Part shown: piece by piece, positions 1-9,299 of the stretch
Numbering within the stretch: position 1 is the stretch's first letter
Layout of the letters: every line of letters begins with the position of its first letter
Assembly (NCBI GenBank): GCA_029547025.1
Contig: JAKPQA010000182.1
Location: 21,942-85,941, forward strand
Reading direction: 5' to 3'
Source of the DNA: Armatimonadota bacterium
GTDB taxonomy: Bacteria > Armatimonadota > Zipacnadia > UBA1398 > JAKPQA01
DNA: 64,000 nucleotides
The notes under the pieces: model-generated
Databases searched by the model: none
Seen by the model: the letters and a program-made list of their open reading frames with translations, nothing else
What the model was told of the DNA's origin: nothing
Translations under genes and position numbers: made by a program

Positions 1-18
1 CAGTCCGACGCCGAGGCC

Positions 19-2748
19 TCAGCGCCCGACGGGCGCGCCGGGGACACCCAGCCGGAAGTTGTCGATCCAGTAGGCCGAGTCCTTGGCATTGCCGCCGATG
101 CCGCAGCGAACGTAGTCCTGCACGGTCTCCGGACTGGCGAAAGCCATCGCGGCCACACGGATGCGCGAGTCCGGGTAGAGCCCCACGAAGGCTTCCTTGA
201 GGCTCAACCTGGCCGAGTGGAACTGACCATCGGCCACAACGTCCGGTATCCGGCCGATGGGGCGCACTCGACTGCTGTCCTCCGGGGCGCCGCCCGTGAG
301 CTCGATCGCGTGCCACGCCTGGCGGGCATAGAGGTAAAGATTGACCCTCACATTGGGCGGAATGGCATAGTCAAACGACAACTCAGGCCAGTCGGCGATG
401 CAGAAGGGCTCCACAATGGCGTACGCGGCAAAGGGCCCTCCCGACACGGTGTTGACCACCTTCAGACTCCGCTTCCCCGTGGCCGCCCGCTCCGGGTCAG
501 AGTAGACCCGAGTGCCCGACTGGGCCGTTGCGTGGAACTCGCCGGTGTTCTGCTCGAAGTCAAAGAGCAGGCCCTCGGGCCACCGGTACGGCGCGGGCGT
601 CGCGGGCAGGGCGGAGTAGACGCGCGGCAGCGGGGCGGGCTCCGCTCCGCTTGCCCAGGTCCGCACACGAGCGTAGATGGGCCCGTTGCGGTAGCTCCAC
701 AGAGCAGCTTGGCCATCGGGTAGCGGGTCGGGGTCATGGTACTCGCAGATGGGCGTGTCTCGGAGATACAGCCGAAGGCGGTTACCGATCTTCTCAGCAC
801 GCAGGCGGAACCAGGCGCGCTGGAACTCGAGGTTCGTGTTCACCGCGCCCTGAAAGACCTGTCCCGGAGCTTCGGCCACAACCTGGCCCTGGCGGAGAAT
901 GCAGCTTTTCGTGTTGTTGAACCCTGCGTAGATGAAGCTGTAGCCACTGCCCACGTCGCGGCCATTCCCACACAGCGTGATACAAAGGTCGCTCGGATGC
1001 GAGTAGCCTGGACAGTGTGGGATGTCCATGCGCACGGCGGCGAAAGTCTCGACGGCCACATCGCCCTTGAGCACTTGCTTGCTCCATACCGTCGGATTCT
1101 CGTCATCCTTGCCACCAAAGAAAGCCCATCGGCGGTCGCATGGCCAGCGTACGTCGACTCCCCAAGTGCCTTTCGCCGCCAACCAGTGGGTGGGAGCACT
1201 CGTGAACGTATCGTCGAGCTGGTGCCGCGAGGTGACAATGGCCTCGGCCAGCACGTTGACGTCGGGCACCATGGCTCCGACCCACGCGCCTGCCAGCGGC
1301 GTGGGGTCGGTGCGCTCATAGACGCTTCGGCCGTCGACAAGCACCCGGATCAGGCCCGAGTCTACCTCCGCCTCGACCACGCCATCCGATGGACAGGGCA
1401 CGCTGCGCTGGTCGATGGACTCGCCGGCGCGCTTCAGGTCGATGCTCAGGGCGTCGTTCGCCCACTGTAGGCCCACCATGTAGGCGGCAGACGGATTCGC
1501 GCCATCGCCTCGCATCACGATGGTCGCCTGCTGGCCTTGGAGGGGTGCCAGCGGAAGCTCGATGCGCGCCTGCTCGGGGAACAGCCCCCAGTACCAGAAG
1601 GCGCCGTTGGTGGGCCCGAGCCACATGGTCCGCGGGTTGGTGACACCCAGCTGCTGCATGAGTTCGTCCTTGGCAAACTGCTCGGGAACCAACACCGGGG
1701 GATCGGGAGTCTCGTTCTCGTGCGCCACGGTGACGTCATCAAAGAAAGCCTGGCCCTGCCATGCGCATATGGCGCCGGGCCCCTGGGAGAGCAGAGGCGT
1801 CTCGGCCGAGAGACAGGGGAAGCCATTGATGAAGGCCGTGACCCGCCGCCCCCCGACGCGCAGCGCGAGCCGGTACCACTGGCCTGGGACGTAGCCACCC
1901 GGAGCGGACGCCAGGACCTGTTCCTTGCCGTTGCGCACCACGGAGAGCTGACGGCAATCGGGGTCGCCATTGCCGCCGGCCCGCCACCGGAGCAGCACCA
2001 GGTTGGCGGGGTCATGCACGTGAGCCGCGAGTCCGACCGCCTGCGTGGACACGGGCCGCACCGAGACACCAATGCTGTAGTCAATCCAGAACCACTCGCC
2101 CGTCCGGGCCATGGCGCGCGGGGCAGCGTCGGCTCGGAAGGCGAAAGGGTTGGCGGTGAAGTCGCTCAGGAAGCCCTCGGAGGCCTGCACGGTGTTGGCC
2201 CACTTGCCCTCGAGGACCTCCCAGGTGGCCATGTCTGTGGTATCGCGCGTGAAATCGTCGGAGAGAGCCAGGTCTCCGGTCGGCTGAAGTAGCAGGTCGG
2301 TGATGGATACGGCACCAGACACACCCGAGCCGATACGACCCACCGGCTCCATGGCGGGGTCGGCTGAGAGGATGCGCTGGCCGTCTACCAGCACGGCCAC
2401 ATGGTCGCGGCCGCGCTGCAGCACGAGCTCGAACCGCTTGGGCGGCCGGAAGGTGGGCACCGACCCGAGGTCGACGACTCGATCGGGACGGACGCGCCCC
2501 AGCGACAAGCCCTTGCCGCTGATGCGGAGCGTGTGAAAGCTGCCGTCGTCATGGATATCGAATGCAATACGCGCCTCGGCATCGGCTGGCCACTTCGCTG
2601 AGGCCACCGTGCAGCGAACCGCGTACTCGCCCTCACACTCCGAGGGCTCCGGCGTGAACGCGAAAGCGGGGGTCGCTTCCTGGGCGGCCCGAACGGCGGC
2701 GGGTCCGGCCAGGGCCAGTGCGGCGAGGATCAGAGGCGCAAGTCTCAA
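19..2748 (-). CDS. Large secreted protein with laminin-G/jelly-roll-like modules
   Basis: The protein has 909 residues. Residues 1-22 form a signal peptide with a hydrophobic core and an Ala-x-Ala cleavage site before AQEATPAF, so it should be exported. The mature part looks all-beta. A concanavalin-like unit starts with a D-D-F-T-R pattern near 165 and ends near 350 with an FFDDV pattern. A second related unit starts with D-D-T-F near 513 and runs to about 700. A C-terminal jelly-roll-like domain from about 728 opens with FDFEQNTGEF and ends with a Tyr-Trp-Ile-Asp-Asn-Phe pattern, as in carbohydrate-binding modules. The LamG-like units resemble those of DUF1080-type proteins, but I see no catalytic motif. 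Its start overlaps the stop of the upstream secreted gene by 4 bases (ATGA), so the two are probably translated together. Polysaccharide or glycan binding at the surface is an inference. Confidence 0.75.
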   Translation of the reverse strand: MRLAPLILAALALAGPAAVRAAQEATPAFAFTPEPSECEGEYAVRCTVASAKWPADAEARIAFDIHDDGSFHTLRISGKGLSLGRVRPDRVVDLGSVPTFRPPKRFELVLQRGRDHVAVLVDGQRILSADPAMEPVGRIGSGVSGAVSITDLLLQPTGDLALSDDFTRDTTDMATWEVLEGKWANTVQASEGFLSDFTANPFAFRADAAPRAMARTGEWFWIDYSIGVSVRPVSTQAVGLAAHVHDPANLVLLRWRAGGNGDPDCRQLSVVRNGKEQVLASAPGGYVPGQWYRLALRVGGRRVTAFINGFPCLSAETPLLSQGPGAICAWQGQAFFDDVTVAHENETPDPPVLVPEQFAKDELMQQLGVTNPRTMWLGPTNGAFWYWGLFPEQARIELPLAPLQGQQATIVMRGDGANPSAAYMVGLQWANDALSIDLKRAGESIDQRSVPCPSDGVVEAEVDSGLIRVLVDGRSVYERTDPTPLAGAWVGAMVPDVNVLAEAIVTSRHQLDDTFTSAPTHWLAAKGTWGVDVRWPCDRRWAFFGGKDDENPTVWSKQVLKGDVAVETFAAVRMDIPHCPGYSHPSDLCITLCGNGRDVGSGYSFIYAGFNNTKSCILRQGQVVAEAPGQVFQGAVNTNLEFQRAWFRLRAEKIGNRLRLYLRDTPICEYHDPDPLPDGQAALWSYRNGPIYARVRTWASGAEPAPLPRVYSALPATPAPYRWPEGLLFDFEQNTGEFHATAQSGTRVYSDPERAATGKRSLKVVNTVSGGPFAAYAIVEPFCIADWPELSFDYAIPPNVRVNLYLYARQAWHAIELTGGAPEDSSRVRPIGRIPDVVADGQFHSARLSLKEAFVGLYPDSRIRVAAMAFASPETVQDYVRCGIGGNAKDSAYWIDNFRLGVPGAPVGR

Positions 2749-3977
2749 CGCGCACCACCCGCCCAGACCCAGGACTGGACCGGGCGCAGGACCGGTTCAT
2801 CGGGCGAATACGCAAGAGAAAAATCAGTAACCGGATCGCCCGCCGCGTCGAGGAAGCGGACGGAGAGCTGCCAGAGATGGTCATTGTTGAGCACCTTCCC
2901 CACCAGCACATTCAGACCGCGCCTGAGCGTAACGCCACCCCTGGTGTCGCGGTCTGGCGCTAGCCAACCCGACTGAGTCGTCATCATCAGCTCTCCGTTG
3001 AGCCAGATGCGGGCGATGTCATCGGCCCCGACACACAGGGTCAGATTGCTCATGGTGTCGTTGCAGAGAACATACGCCACCCCATAGCCCAGAGCTCCGT
3101 CGCAGGGACCGCCCACCACGTGGACGAGATCGAGCAGGAAATTGACGGTCCGGTGCGGTGCCCATCCGTGCTGCTGGTCGCCGTGTGTGACGCGATCACC
3201 CGGCCTGGGCCTCAGGTTCGCCTCGTCGTCGACGATGTAGGTGTCGAGACTGCCGTTCGAGGGGAAATGAGTGAGAGTCACCCAGTCGCGGATGTACCCG
3301 TCATCGGTCGGCACCCCCGTGGCTCCGCCCGCGCCGGCCTTGGCAAGAGGCCATCGGGCCGGCTGAGGCAGCAGGGACAGGAACAGATCGGGTATCGGTG
3401 CCCCGGTCTCGTCAGCGAAACGGACGGTGCACGAGAAGCCACCGCCCCCGAGGACCTTGAGGACTAGCGGGTTTGTGCCCTTGCGAAGCGATACACCTAC
3501 AACCTTGTGTCCATCGGGCCCCATGGCTCCGGGCGCATTGAGGATCTCACCCCCGTTGAGCCAGATGCGCACACCCGCGTCAGCCCCACAGAGCAGTTGC
3601 AGGCCCTTGAACTCGACATCGCACACGATGTACGTCACGGCATACCCGATGAACGAGTCGACTCCAGGGCTCAGGCGGACGGTCGGGTCATCGGGGCGGC
3701 AGGCGTACCGTGTCCACGTCAGCTCCTGCCCGCCGACGTTGACCGTGTCCCCTGGCGCCGGGCGGACTTGCGCCTCGTCGCGCAAGCCTGGCGCGGCAAG
3801 GCCGCCCGGTGCGGGCAGGGGTGACAGCACCAGCCAGTGCCGCAGAAAGCCATCGGCCCGGAGGGCGTGAGGGGCGGGAGCCGGGGGGATCTCCGGCGGC
3901 TGGGCACATGCTATCCCACAAACGACGGCCACAGCTACGAGCCCGGGGAGGAAGGGTCGTGATGCGGTCGGACGCAA
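2745..3977 (-). CDS. Secreted protein with an internal duplication
   Basis: The protein has 410 residues, with a signal peptide ending around VVCGIACA-Q. The mature part is two copies of one ~170-residue module. Copy 1 starts with DGFLRHWLVLSP near residue 43 and copy 2 with DGYIRDWVTLTH near 230. Each copy has a D-E-A-x-x-R-P-x-P-G-D element, a Gly-Tyr-x-Val-x-Tyr-(I/V)-x-C strand, a GAD..RIWLNG(G/E) strand and a final G-(T/L)-N-x-L-V-x-K-V strand. The last two elements are typical of galactose-binding-like or PA14-like beta-sandwiches appended to glycosidases. No catalytic residues are evident. It is the first gene of a two-gene unit with the 909-residue protein (4-base overlap). Carbohydrate or surface binding is inferred; no named family is certain. 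Confidence 0.75.
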   Translation of the reverse strand: MRPTASRPFLPGLVAVAVVCGIACAQPPEIPPAPAPHALRADGFLRHWLVLSPLPAPGGLAAPGLRDEAQVRPAPGDTVNVGGQELTWTRYACRPDDPTVRLSPGVDSFIGYAVTYIVCDVEFKGLQLLCGADAGVRIWLNGGEILNAPGAMGPDGHKVVGVSLRKGTNPLVLKVLGGGGFSCTVRFADETGAPIPDLFLSLLPQPARWPLAKAGAGGATGVPTDDGYIRDWVTLTHFPSNGSLDTYIVDDEANLRPRPGDRVTHGDQQHGWAPHRTVNFLLDLVHVVGGPCDGALGYGVAYVLCNDTMSNLTLCVGADDIARIWLNGELMMTTQSGWLAPDRDTRGGVTLRRGLNVLVGKVLNNDHLWQLSVRFLDAAGDPVTDFSLAYSPDEPVLRPVQSWVWAGGAR

Positions 3978-4320
3978 CGAGCTTGGCCTCCGGCGTCTCT
4001 GGCAGTCGGGCCCTCAGGCCCACTCAACCGGACAACTGACGAACGGCGATGTTCCATTGCCGACAGTTCGCTACCCCGGACCGGGCGCCCTCTCGGCCCC
4101 GGAGACAGGCCGGCCACGGGCAGGTGCCAAGGAGATTCGGGGCATCGGTGACAGGTTCCGGGCACTTCATGTGAGCGCAACGCAGCCGCGTGGCATAAGT
4201 CGTACCAAGTGTCCTCGCCCGCACTTGGTGACGGTGGAGCCCACAGACGGCCCACCGCGAGCGCATACGGGGCGGTCCGACTCAGCCCCCTGCCTCGCGC
4301 GGAGCGGAGGTGTTCCTAGC
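3978..4320. promoter_or_regulatory. Divergent intergenic region (343 bp)
   Basis: This stretch separates the leftward secreted-protein pair from the rightward pseudopilin gene, so it should carry promoters in both directions. The clearest structure is a perfect 8-bp inverted repeat, ACCAAGTG at 4204-4211 and CACTTGGT at 4222-4229, with a 10-base spacer. It could be an operator or an RNA hairpin. GGAGG at 4306-4310, ten bases before ATG 4321, is the pseudopilin ribosome-binding site. The reading frame is open upstream of 4321 as far as 4057, but that part has no domain character and I treat it as non-coding. Confidence 0.5.
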
Positions 4321-4647
4321 ATGAGACGACGCAAAGGCTTCACGTTGATTGAGATGATGATCGTCATTCTCGTCATCGCGGTCCTGGCTACCCTCGTGGG
4401 CGTGTCGGTCCGCAATGCGCGCGAACGCTCCCGTCAGGCGACACTGACGGCCCAACTCAACATCATGCACAATGCGATCATGTACTACCAGAATGACATG
4501 AGCTCCTGGCCACCGGACTTGAGTGCGCTGACATCGACCACCAACAGCGACCCCAACTACCACGGTCCGTACCTGGAGCGCGTGCCACCGCATCCCTACC
4601 ACGGGACCTGGACCTACGACTCGTCGACCGGCAGGGTGACGCCCTAG
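4321..4647 (+). CDS. GspG-like type IV prepilin / pseudopilin
   Basis: The protein has 108 residues. The N-terminus MRRRKGFTLIEMMIVILVIA is a class III signal: a short basic leader, then G|FTLIE for prepilin peptidase cleavage and N-methylation, then a ~20-residue hydrophobic helix. The C-terminal part, with SWPPDLSAL, PYLERVP and a late Trp-Thr-Tyr-Asp, resembles the major pseudopilin GspG of type II secretion in length and layout. I chose ATG 4321 because the prepilin motif begins there and GGAGG lies 10 bases upstream. No secretion ATPase, secretin or prepilin peptidase is nearby, so it must work with a machine encoded elsewhere. It could equally be a minor pilin. Confidence 0.85.
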   Translation: MRRRKGFTLIEMMIVILVIAVLATLVGVSVRNARERSRQATLTAQLNIMHNAIMYYQNDMSSWPPDLSALTSTTNSDPNYHGPYLERVPPHPYHGTWTYDSSTGRVTP

Positions 4648-4708
4648 CAGGGCCAGCAGGCAGCGCGAAGGGCGCGCGGTCAGGCGGGAGATAGGCTCCC
4701 TTCGGAGT

Positions 4709-4744
4709 GCCTGGGGACGGTCCGCAAGGCGGACGTCCCCAGGC
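4709..4744 (+). terminator. Long GC-rich hairpin after the pseudopilin gene
   Basis: GCCTGGGGAC at 4709-4718 pairs perfectly with GTCCCCAGGC at 4735-4744. The inner bases GTCCGC (4720-4725) and GCGGAC (4729-4734) extend the stem, leaving a tiny AAG loop and one bulged base. It lies 62 bases after the pseudopilin stop and before the next gene. There is no clear U-tract, so it may be a terminator, an mRNA-stabilising structure or a REP-like palindrome. Its CTGGGGAC core recurs at 30900-30959. Confidence 0.5.
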
Positions 4745-4811
4745 GCTTTCCCAGGCCGCGCAGGAAGGTCTCGCGCTTCCGACGCCGCACCTACATCGGC
4801 GTGAGTCCCGT

Positions 4812-6842
4812 ATGAGCGAGCCCGCACTTCCGCCAGCTGGCCCGGGTCAGGGAGTCCACCCCGGAGCCGGGTCTGAGACCAACGTGGGTGCCACGTTCCG
4901 CGTGTGCCTCCTGGCGCTCCTGATCGCACCCCTCAATGCCATCTGGGTCGTTCAGATGGACGGCGTACGGTCGCTGGGGATGCCGACCCTGGCGGCGCCT
5001 TTCTTCAACGTGGTGTTCATCATCAGCGTGGCCGTGGCCGTGAATGGCGCCATGCGCCGGCTGCTCCCGCGGTTCGCACTCTCCCATGCGGAGCTCGTGG
5101 TCCTGTACATCCTGATGTCCATCCTCACGTCGGGCGTCGGCTACGACACCGTGAACTTCACTTTCGCCACCGCCACCGGTGCCTACCGCTACGGGACGCC
5201 CGAGAGTGGCTGGCGCGAGGCCTTCTTCGACTACCTGCCGTCGGGTATGCTCGTCGAAGACGCCGACACATTGGACCGCCTCTGGGCGGGGGGCGCCGGC
5301 GACCCAGCGCACCGGTGGAGCTGGTCGAACCTGGCAGGCCCCTGGGCTCGGCCCGAGTGCTGGCGAGGCGTCATTGGGCCCATGGTGCGATGGTGGGTTT
5401 TCCTGTCCGCTCTCTGGCTGGCGCCGATGGGGCTGGCCGTGATCTTCCGGTACCGATGGATCGAAGCCGAGCGCCTGACATTCCCCATCACGTACCTGCC
5501 GCTGGAGATCTCGCGTCCGGACGCATGGATGCTCCGGCACCGGTACATGTGGGCCGGATTCGGCCTGGCGGCGGGTATCAGCCTACTGAACGGACTCCAC
5601 GTTCTGTACCCCACGGTTCCCCAGATTCCCATCCGGCTTGAGCAGGTGCCCATCCTCAACCTGGGCAACCAGCTCACAGACCGGCCATGGAACGCCGTGG
5701 GCTGGTTCTGGCTCTGTTTCTACCCGTTCGTCATCGGGATCGGGCTCCTGCTGCCCCTGGAGCTGCCTTTGTCGTGCGCTCTGTTCTATGTGTTCTTCAA
5801 GGCCCAGCTGGTCTTCTTCGCATGGCTCGGCATGACCCAGAAGCCCGAGTTCCCTTACCAGAAGGAGCAGTCGTACGGCGGCTACGTTGCCCTCCTGCTT
5901 TTCTCTCTGGTGGCCGGCCGGCAGTACTACATCCGGGTCGCCAAGCAGGTGATCGGGCTCGTCCACATGCCCACCGATCGGTCCGAACCCATGTCGTACC
6001 GGGCGGCGACGGCGCTCTTCGTGGCCGGGGCGGCCTATGTGGTCCTGGTGGGCGTGCAGCAGCACATGGCCTGGTGGGTCTCGGGTCTGTTCTTCGCTCA
6101 GTACTTCCTGTTGACAGCCATCATCGGGCGGATCCGGGCAGAGACGGGCATCCCCTCGCACGAGATCGAGCGACTGGGACCCACCGTGATGTTGGGGAAT
6201 ATCCTCGGGGCGCGCATCCTCGGTCCCCGGAACCTGACGGGCGCCAGCGTGTTCTTCGGCTTCACCCGTGGGATGCGTAACATACCGTTCCCTCACCAGG
6301 CCGAGGGGCTCAAGTTCGCGGAGAGACTGGGGATGCCCAGCCGGAGGCTGATGGCCGTCATGATGGCCGCCGTGCCGGTGGGGCTGGCCGTCGGCATCTG
6401 GGCACACTATGACCAGGTGTTCCGCTATGGCTATGCTGCCACATGGCGGCCCGTTCACGGCTGGGCCTGCCGCGAGGCCTGGGACCAGCTGGTGGCCTGG
6501 ATCAACACTCCGGCCGGGTTTCACAGCGGGCGAGCCACGGCGTGTGCCCTCGGCTTCATCTTCTACTACGGCATGATGCTCATCCGCACTCGAGTGCTCT
6601 GGTGGCCCATCCACCCGATTGGGTTCGCGTTGTCCTCAACCTGGTGTATGCACCACATGTGGTTTCCGTTCCTGATCGCGGCGACCATCAAGTGGCTGCT
6701 GGCGCGGTACGCGGGCCATACCTCGTTCCGTGGCTTGGCCGCCTTCGCCCTCGGGCTGATCCTGGGCGACATTGGGTTTGGCTGCCTGTGGCAGATCTAC
6801 GGCATCATCCAGGGCGTTTCTGTCTGGGCTTTCTGGCCGTAG
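4812..6842 (+). CDS. DUF6785/DUF6784-type polytopic membrane protein
   Basis: From ATG 4812 the protein has 676 residues and about a dozen strongly hydrophobic segments spread over its length (for example FRVCLLALLIAPLNAIWVV near the N-terminus and the Trp/Phe-rich final helices). The sequence pattern (HAELVVLYILMS, YRWIEAERLTFPITYLPLE, RAETGIPSHE, LMLGNILG-like stretch, HHMWFPFLIA) is what I recall from the DUF6784/DUF6785 proteins of Armatimonadota, Planctomycetota and relatives, whose function is unknown. ATG 4812 is preferred to the in-frame ATG at 4707 because the extra 35 residues are not membrane-like and cover the hairpin at 4709-4744. It precedes a Gfo/Idh oxidoreductase by 77 bases on the same strand, so a role in sugar or sugar-derivative transport is plausible but inferred. 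Confidence 0.75.
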   Translation: MSEPALPPAGPGQGVHPGAGSETNVGATFRVCLLALLIAPLNAIWVVQMDGVRSLGMPTLAAPFFNVVFIISVAVAVNGAMRRLLPRFALSHAELVVLYILMSILTSGVGYDTVNFTFATATGAYRYGTPESGWREAFFDYLPSGMLVEDADTLDRLWAGGAGDPAHRWSWSNLAGPWARPECWRGVIGPMVRWWVFLSALWLAPMGLAVIFRYRWIEAERLTFPITYLPLEISRPDAWMLRHRYMWAGFGLAAGISLLNGLHVLYPTVPQIPIRLEQVPILNLGNQLTDRPWNAVGWFWLCFYPFVIGIGLLLPLELPLSCALFYVFFKAQLVFFAWLGMTQKPEFPYQKEQSYGGYVALLLFSLVAGRQYYIRVAKQVIGLVHMPTDRSEPMSYRAATALFVAGAAYVVLVGVQQHMAWWVSGLFFAQYFLLTAIIGRIRAETGIPSHEIERLGPTVMLGNILGARILGPRNLTGASVFFGFTRGMRNIPFPHQAEGLKFAERLGMPSRRLMAVMMAAVPVGLAVGIWAHYDQVFRYGYAATWRPVHGWACREAWDQLVAWINTPAGFHSGRATACALGFIFYYGMMLIRTRVLWWPIHPIGFALSSTWCMHHMWFPFLIAATIKWLLARYAGHTSFRGLAAFALGLILGDIGFGCLWQIYGIIQGVSVWAFWP

Positions 6843-6919
6843 AGGGCATCGGTCGGCCGGGGAGAACACCGGCTCACTACGCCTCGCAGCCGAACGGGGG
6901 CGATCATCGGGAGGGCCTT

Positions 6920-7879
6920 GTGGACAAGGTGCGCATTGCCATGATCGGGGCCGGTGGCATGGCCAATGCCGTGCACTATCCCTCGCTGGCCGAGATGGAT
7001 GATGTGGAGTTTGCCGGCATCTGCGATCTCGACCCCGAGCGACTCGCCAGCACGGCGGACCGGTACGGCATCGACGCGCGGTTCAGCGACTACCGCACGA
7101 TGATCGAGCAGACGGCTCCAGATGCCGTGTATGCCATCATGCCGCCCCACCACGTGTTTGATGTGGCGGCCTGGTGCCTGCAGCAGAAGCAGAACCTGTT
7201 CATCGAGAAGCCGCCGGCGGTGAACGCCTTCCAAACACGGAGCCTCGCTGCGTGGGCGGAACAGAGCGGCGTCAAGACCATGGTCGCGTTCAACCGCCGC
7301 TTCATCCCCGTTCTCGTGCGCGCCAAGGAGCTCGTGTGCCAGCGCGGCGAGATCATCCAGTGCCAAGCCAGCTTCCTGAAGAACCACCTGGGGGGCGGCC
7401 CCTACTATGGCGGAGCGATCGACATCCTGAGCTGTGACGCCGTCCATGCCGTCGACGCCCTCCGTTGGATGGGGGGCGAAGTGGCCGCTCTGGCCAGTGT
7501 GGTGGCCTCGTACCACTTGCCGTTCGCGAGTGCTTTCAATGCTGTCATGCGGTTCGAGTCCGGGGCAACGGGCGTCCTGCAGACCAACTGGTCGGTGGGT
7601 AAGCGCGTGCACACCTTCGAGCTGCATGCCGCGGGCATCAGTGCATTTGTCGATGGCAACGGCGACGCCCGAATCTACACGGACAACAGCGAGGAGCCGC
7701 GGGTGCTGGTGAACACCGAAGTGGCCGGAAGCACTGAGTTCGCGCACTACTACGGCTACTTCGCGGAGAACCGGCATTTCGTCGACTGCATCAAGTCGGG
7801 TCGGCATCCGATGCCTGATCTCGCCGACGCCGCGAAGACGATGGAACTCGTGGAGCGCATCTACGCATCGGTGATCTAG
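6920..7879 (+). CDS. Gfo/Idh/MocA family NAD(P)-dependent oxidoreductase
   Basis: The protein has 319 residues from GTG 6920, which has GGAGGG just upstream. The N-terminus VDKVRIAMIGAGGMAN is a Rossmann dinucleotide-binding fold (GxGxxx). An EKPPA motif follows near residue 97, where this family has its conserved Lys-Pro. The C-terminal half has the alpha/beta substrate domain with the D..HAVDALRWM region, in which the His is often catalytic. These enzymes oxidise or reduce sugars, inositols and related compounds with NAD(P). It lies between a DUF6785-type membrane protein and dihydrolipoamide dehydrogenase on the same strand. The substrate cannot be read from the sequence. Confidence 0.87.
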   Translation: MDKVRIAMIGAGGMANAVHYPSLAEMDDVEFAGICDLDPERLASTADRYGIDARFSDYRTMIEQTAPDAVYAIMPPHHVFDVAAWCLQQKQNLFIEKPPAVNAFQTRSLAAWAEQSGVKTMVAFNRRFIPVLVRAKELVCQRGEIIQCQASFLKNHLGGGPYYGGAIDILSCDAVHAVDALRWMGGEVAALASVVASYHLPFASAFNAVMRFESGATGVLQTNWSVGKRVHTFELHAAGISAFVDGNGDARIYTDNSEEPRVLVNTEVAGSTEFAHYYGYFAENRHFVDCIKSGRHPMPDLADAAKTMELVERIYASVI

Positions 7880-7931
7880 GCGGGGCTCGCGCGGTGAGCT
7901 CAGCCACTTCGACCCCAGGGGGTGCCTTTGC

Positions 7932-9248
7932 GTGTCGGCAACCATCGGACAGCCGGTGGAGTATGAGCTCATGGTGTTGGGTGCGGGCCCGGGCGGGTAC
8001 TCGGCTGCCCTCGAGGCCGCAAGGCTTGGGGCGCGGGTGGCCCTCATCGAACGCGACGAGCCCGGGGGTACGTGCTTGCACCGGGGATGCATCCCGGCCA
8101 AGACCATGTATGAGGCCTCGCGGCACTGTGAGCCGTTCCACGAGGCAACCGAACGCCGCTATCGGGTGATCCGGGAGCTTCATGGGCAGCTCCTGAAGTT
8201 GCTCACACACCCGAAGATCACCCTCATCCGCGGCCAGGGCTTCATCGAGACGCCATCGCGAGTGCGGGTCACGACCGGCGACGACGTGCAGATCATTGCG
8301 GCGCCACGGCTCGTGGTGGCCACCGGGTCCGTGCCCATCATGCCCGACGGGCTGCCTGCGGTCGGGCGGAAGATGGATAGCGATGGCGCGACGTTCCTGG
8401 AGGCACTTCCCGCCCGGGCGGTGGTCCTTGGCGGCGGATACACCGGGTGCGAGTACGCGGGTATCCTCAACACCTATGGCGTGCCCGTGGTCATCGTCGA
8501 GCTCGGCGAGCACCTACTGATGACGGAGGATGCCGATGTGGTGGCCGAGTTGACGGCAAACTTCACCGCGCGCGGCATCGATGTGCGGACGGGTACGAGC
8601 CTCGAGGAAGTTGAGCTTCAGCCGACCGATCTGCTCCTGGTGACCGTCGGGCGGGTGCCGGAGTCGTCAGGGGTGGGCCTCGAGCAGCTCGGGGTGCGTT
8701 TCGGCCGGCGGAACGGTCTCGTGGTCAACGAGCGGATGGAGACCGGCGTGCCGGGTGTCTATGCCATCGGCGATGTGCTCGACGCCAAGTGGCGTTTCGC
8801 CCACGTGGCCGAGGCCGAGGCGAAGGTCGCGGTGCGGAACGCGCTGGGCCAAGACGCCCGGGCCGACTACCGTGTGGTGCCGAGCACCATCTTCACCGAC
8901 CCTCTGGTCATGAGCGTGGGCGCGCGCGAGTCGGACCTCAGCCGAGAGGACTACGTTGTCGGCAAGGCCCCGTTCCGCTACAACTCCATGGCGAACTGCA
9001 GCGGCGACACACGAGGCTTCGTGAAGATCCTCGTGGAGCGCGGCGCGCCGCACCGGATCCTCGGGGCCGCGGCGGTGGGTCAGGATATCGAGATCCATCA
9101 GATGGCCATGGCCATGGCTTCGGGCGCGACGGTCCACGACGTGTCCGAGATGATCCACTTCCACCCGAGCCGCGGCGAGGCGGTCAAGCAAGCAGCCGAA
9201 GCAGCCGTCCGGCGCCTCGAGGCAGAAGCGCGGCGGGCGGGAAGGTAG
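7932..9248 (+). CDS. lpdA: Dihydrolipoamide dehydrogenase (E3)
   Basis: The 438-residue flavoprotein reoxidises the dihydrolipoyl arm of E2 with NAD+. The FAD-binding motif GAGPGGYSAALEAARLG is near residue 12. The redox disulphide motif GGTCLHRGCIPAK (CxxxxC) is near 45, and a second GGGYTGCEYA nucleotide motif near 165. The second FAD motif, GVYAIGDV, is near 275. The C-terminal dimerisation domain ends with HFHPSRGE, matching the His-Pro...Glu catalytic dyad of the family. The GTG start at 7932 follows a purine-rich CAGGGGGTG stretch. The likely E1 and E2 partners are at 47.6-51.6 kb, so E3 is detached from its complex operon and could also serve other complexes. GG-rich inverted repeats follow the stop. 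Confidence 0.93.
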   Translation: MSATIGQPVEYELMVLGAGPGGYSAALEAARLGARVALIERDEPGGTCLHRGCIPAKTMYEASRHCEPFHEATERRYRVIRELHGQLLKLLTHPKITLIRGQGFIETPSRVRVTTGDDVQIIAAPRLVVATGSVPIMPDGLPAVGRKMDSDGATFLEALPARAVVLGGGYTGCEYAGILNTYGVPVVIVELGEHLLMTEDADVVAELTANFTARGIDVRTGTSLEEVELQPTDLLLVTVGRVPESSGVGLEQLGVRFGRRNGLVVNERMETGVPGVYAIGDVLDAKWRFAHVAEAEAKVAVRNALGQDARADYRVVPSTIFTDPLVMSVGARESDLSREDYVVGKAPFRYNSMANCSGDTRGFVKILVERGAPHRILGAAAVGQDIEIHQMAMAMASGATVHDVSEMIHFHPSRGEAVKQAAEAAVRRLEAEARRAGR

Positions 9249-9299
9249 GGGGGCGCGGGGCGCCTCTGGGGGCCCGGCTGCCCACCCGTGCACTTCCCC

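Noticed and set aside
4057..4320. In-frame N-terminal extension of the pseudopilin
   Set aside because: The prepilin leader starts at 4321 with a ribosome-binding site; the extension has no prepilin or signal features.
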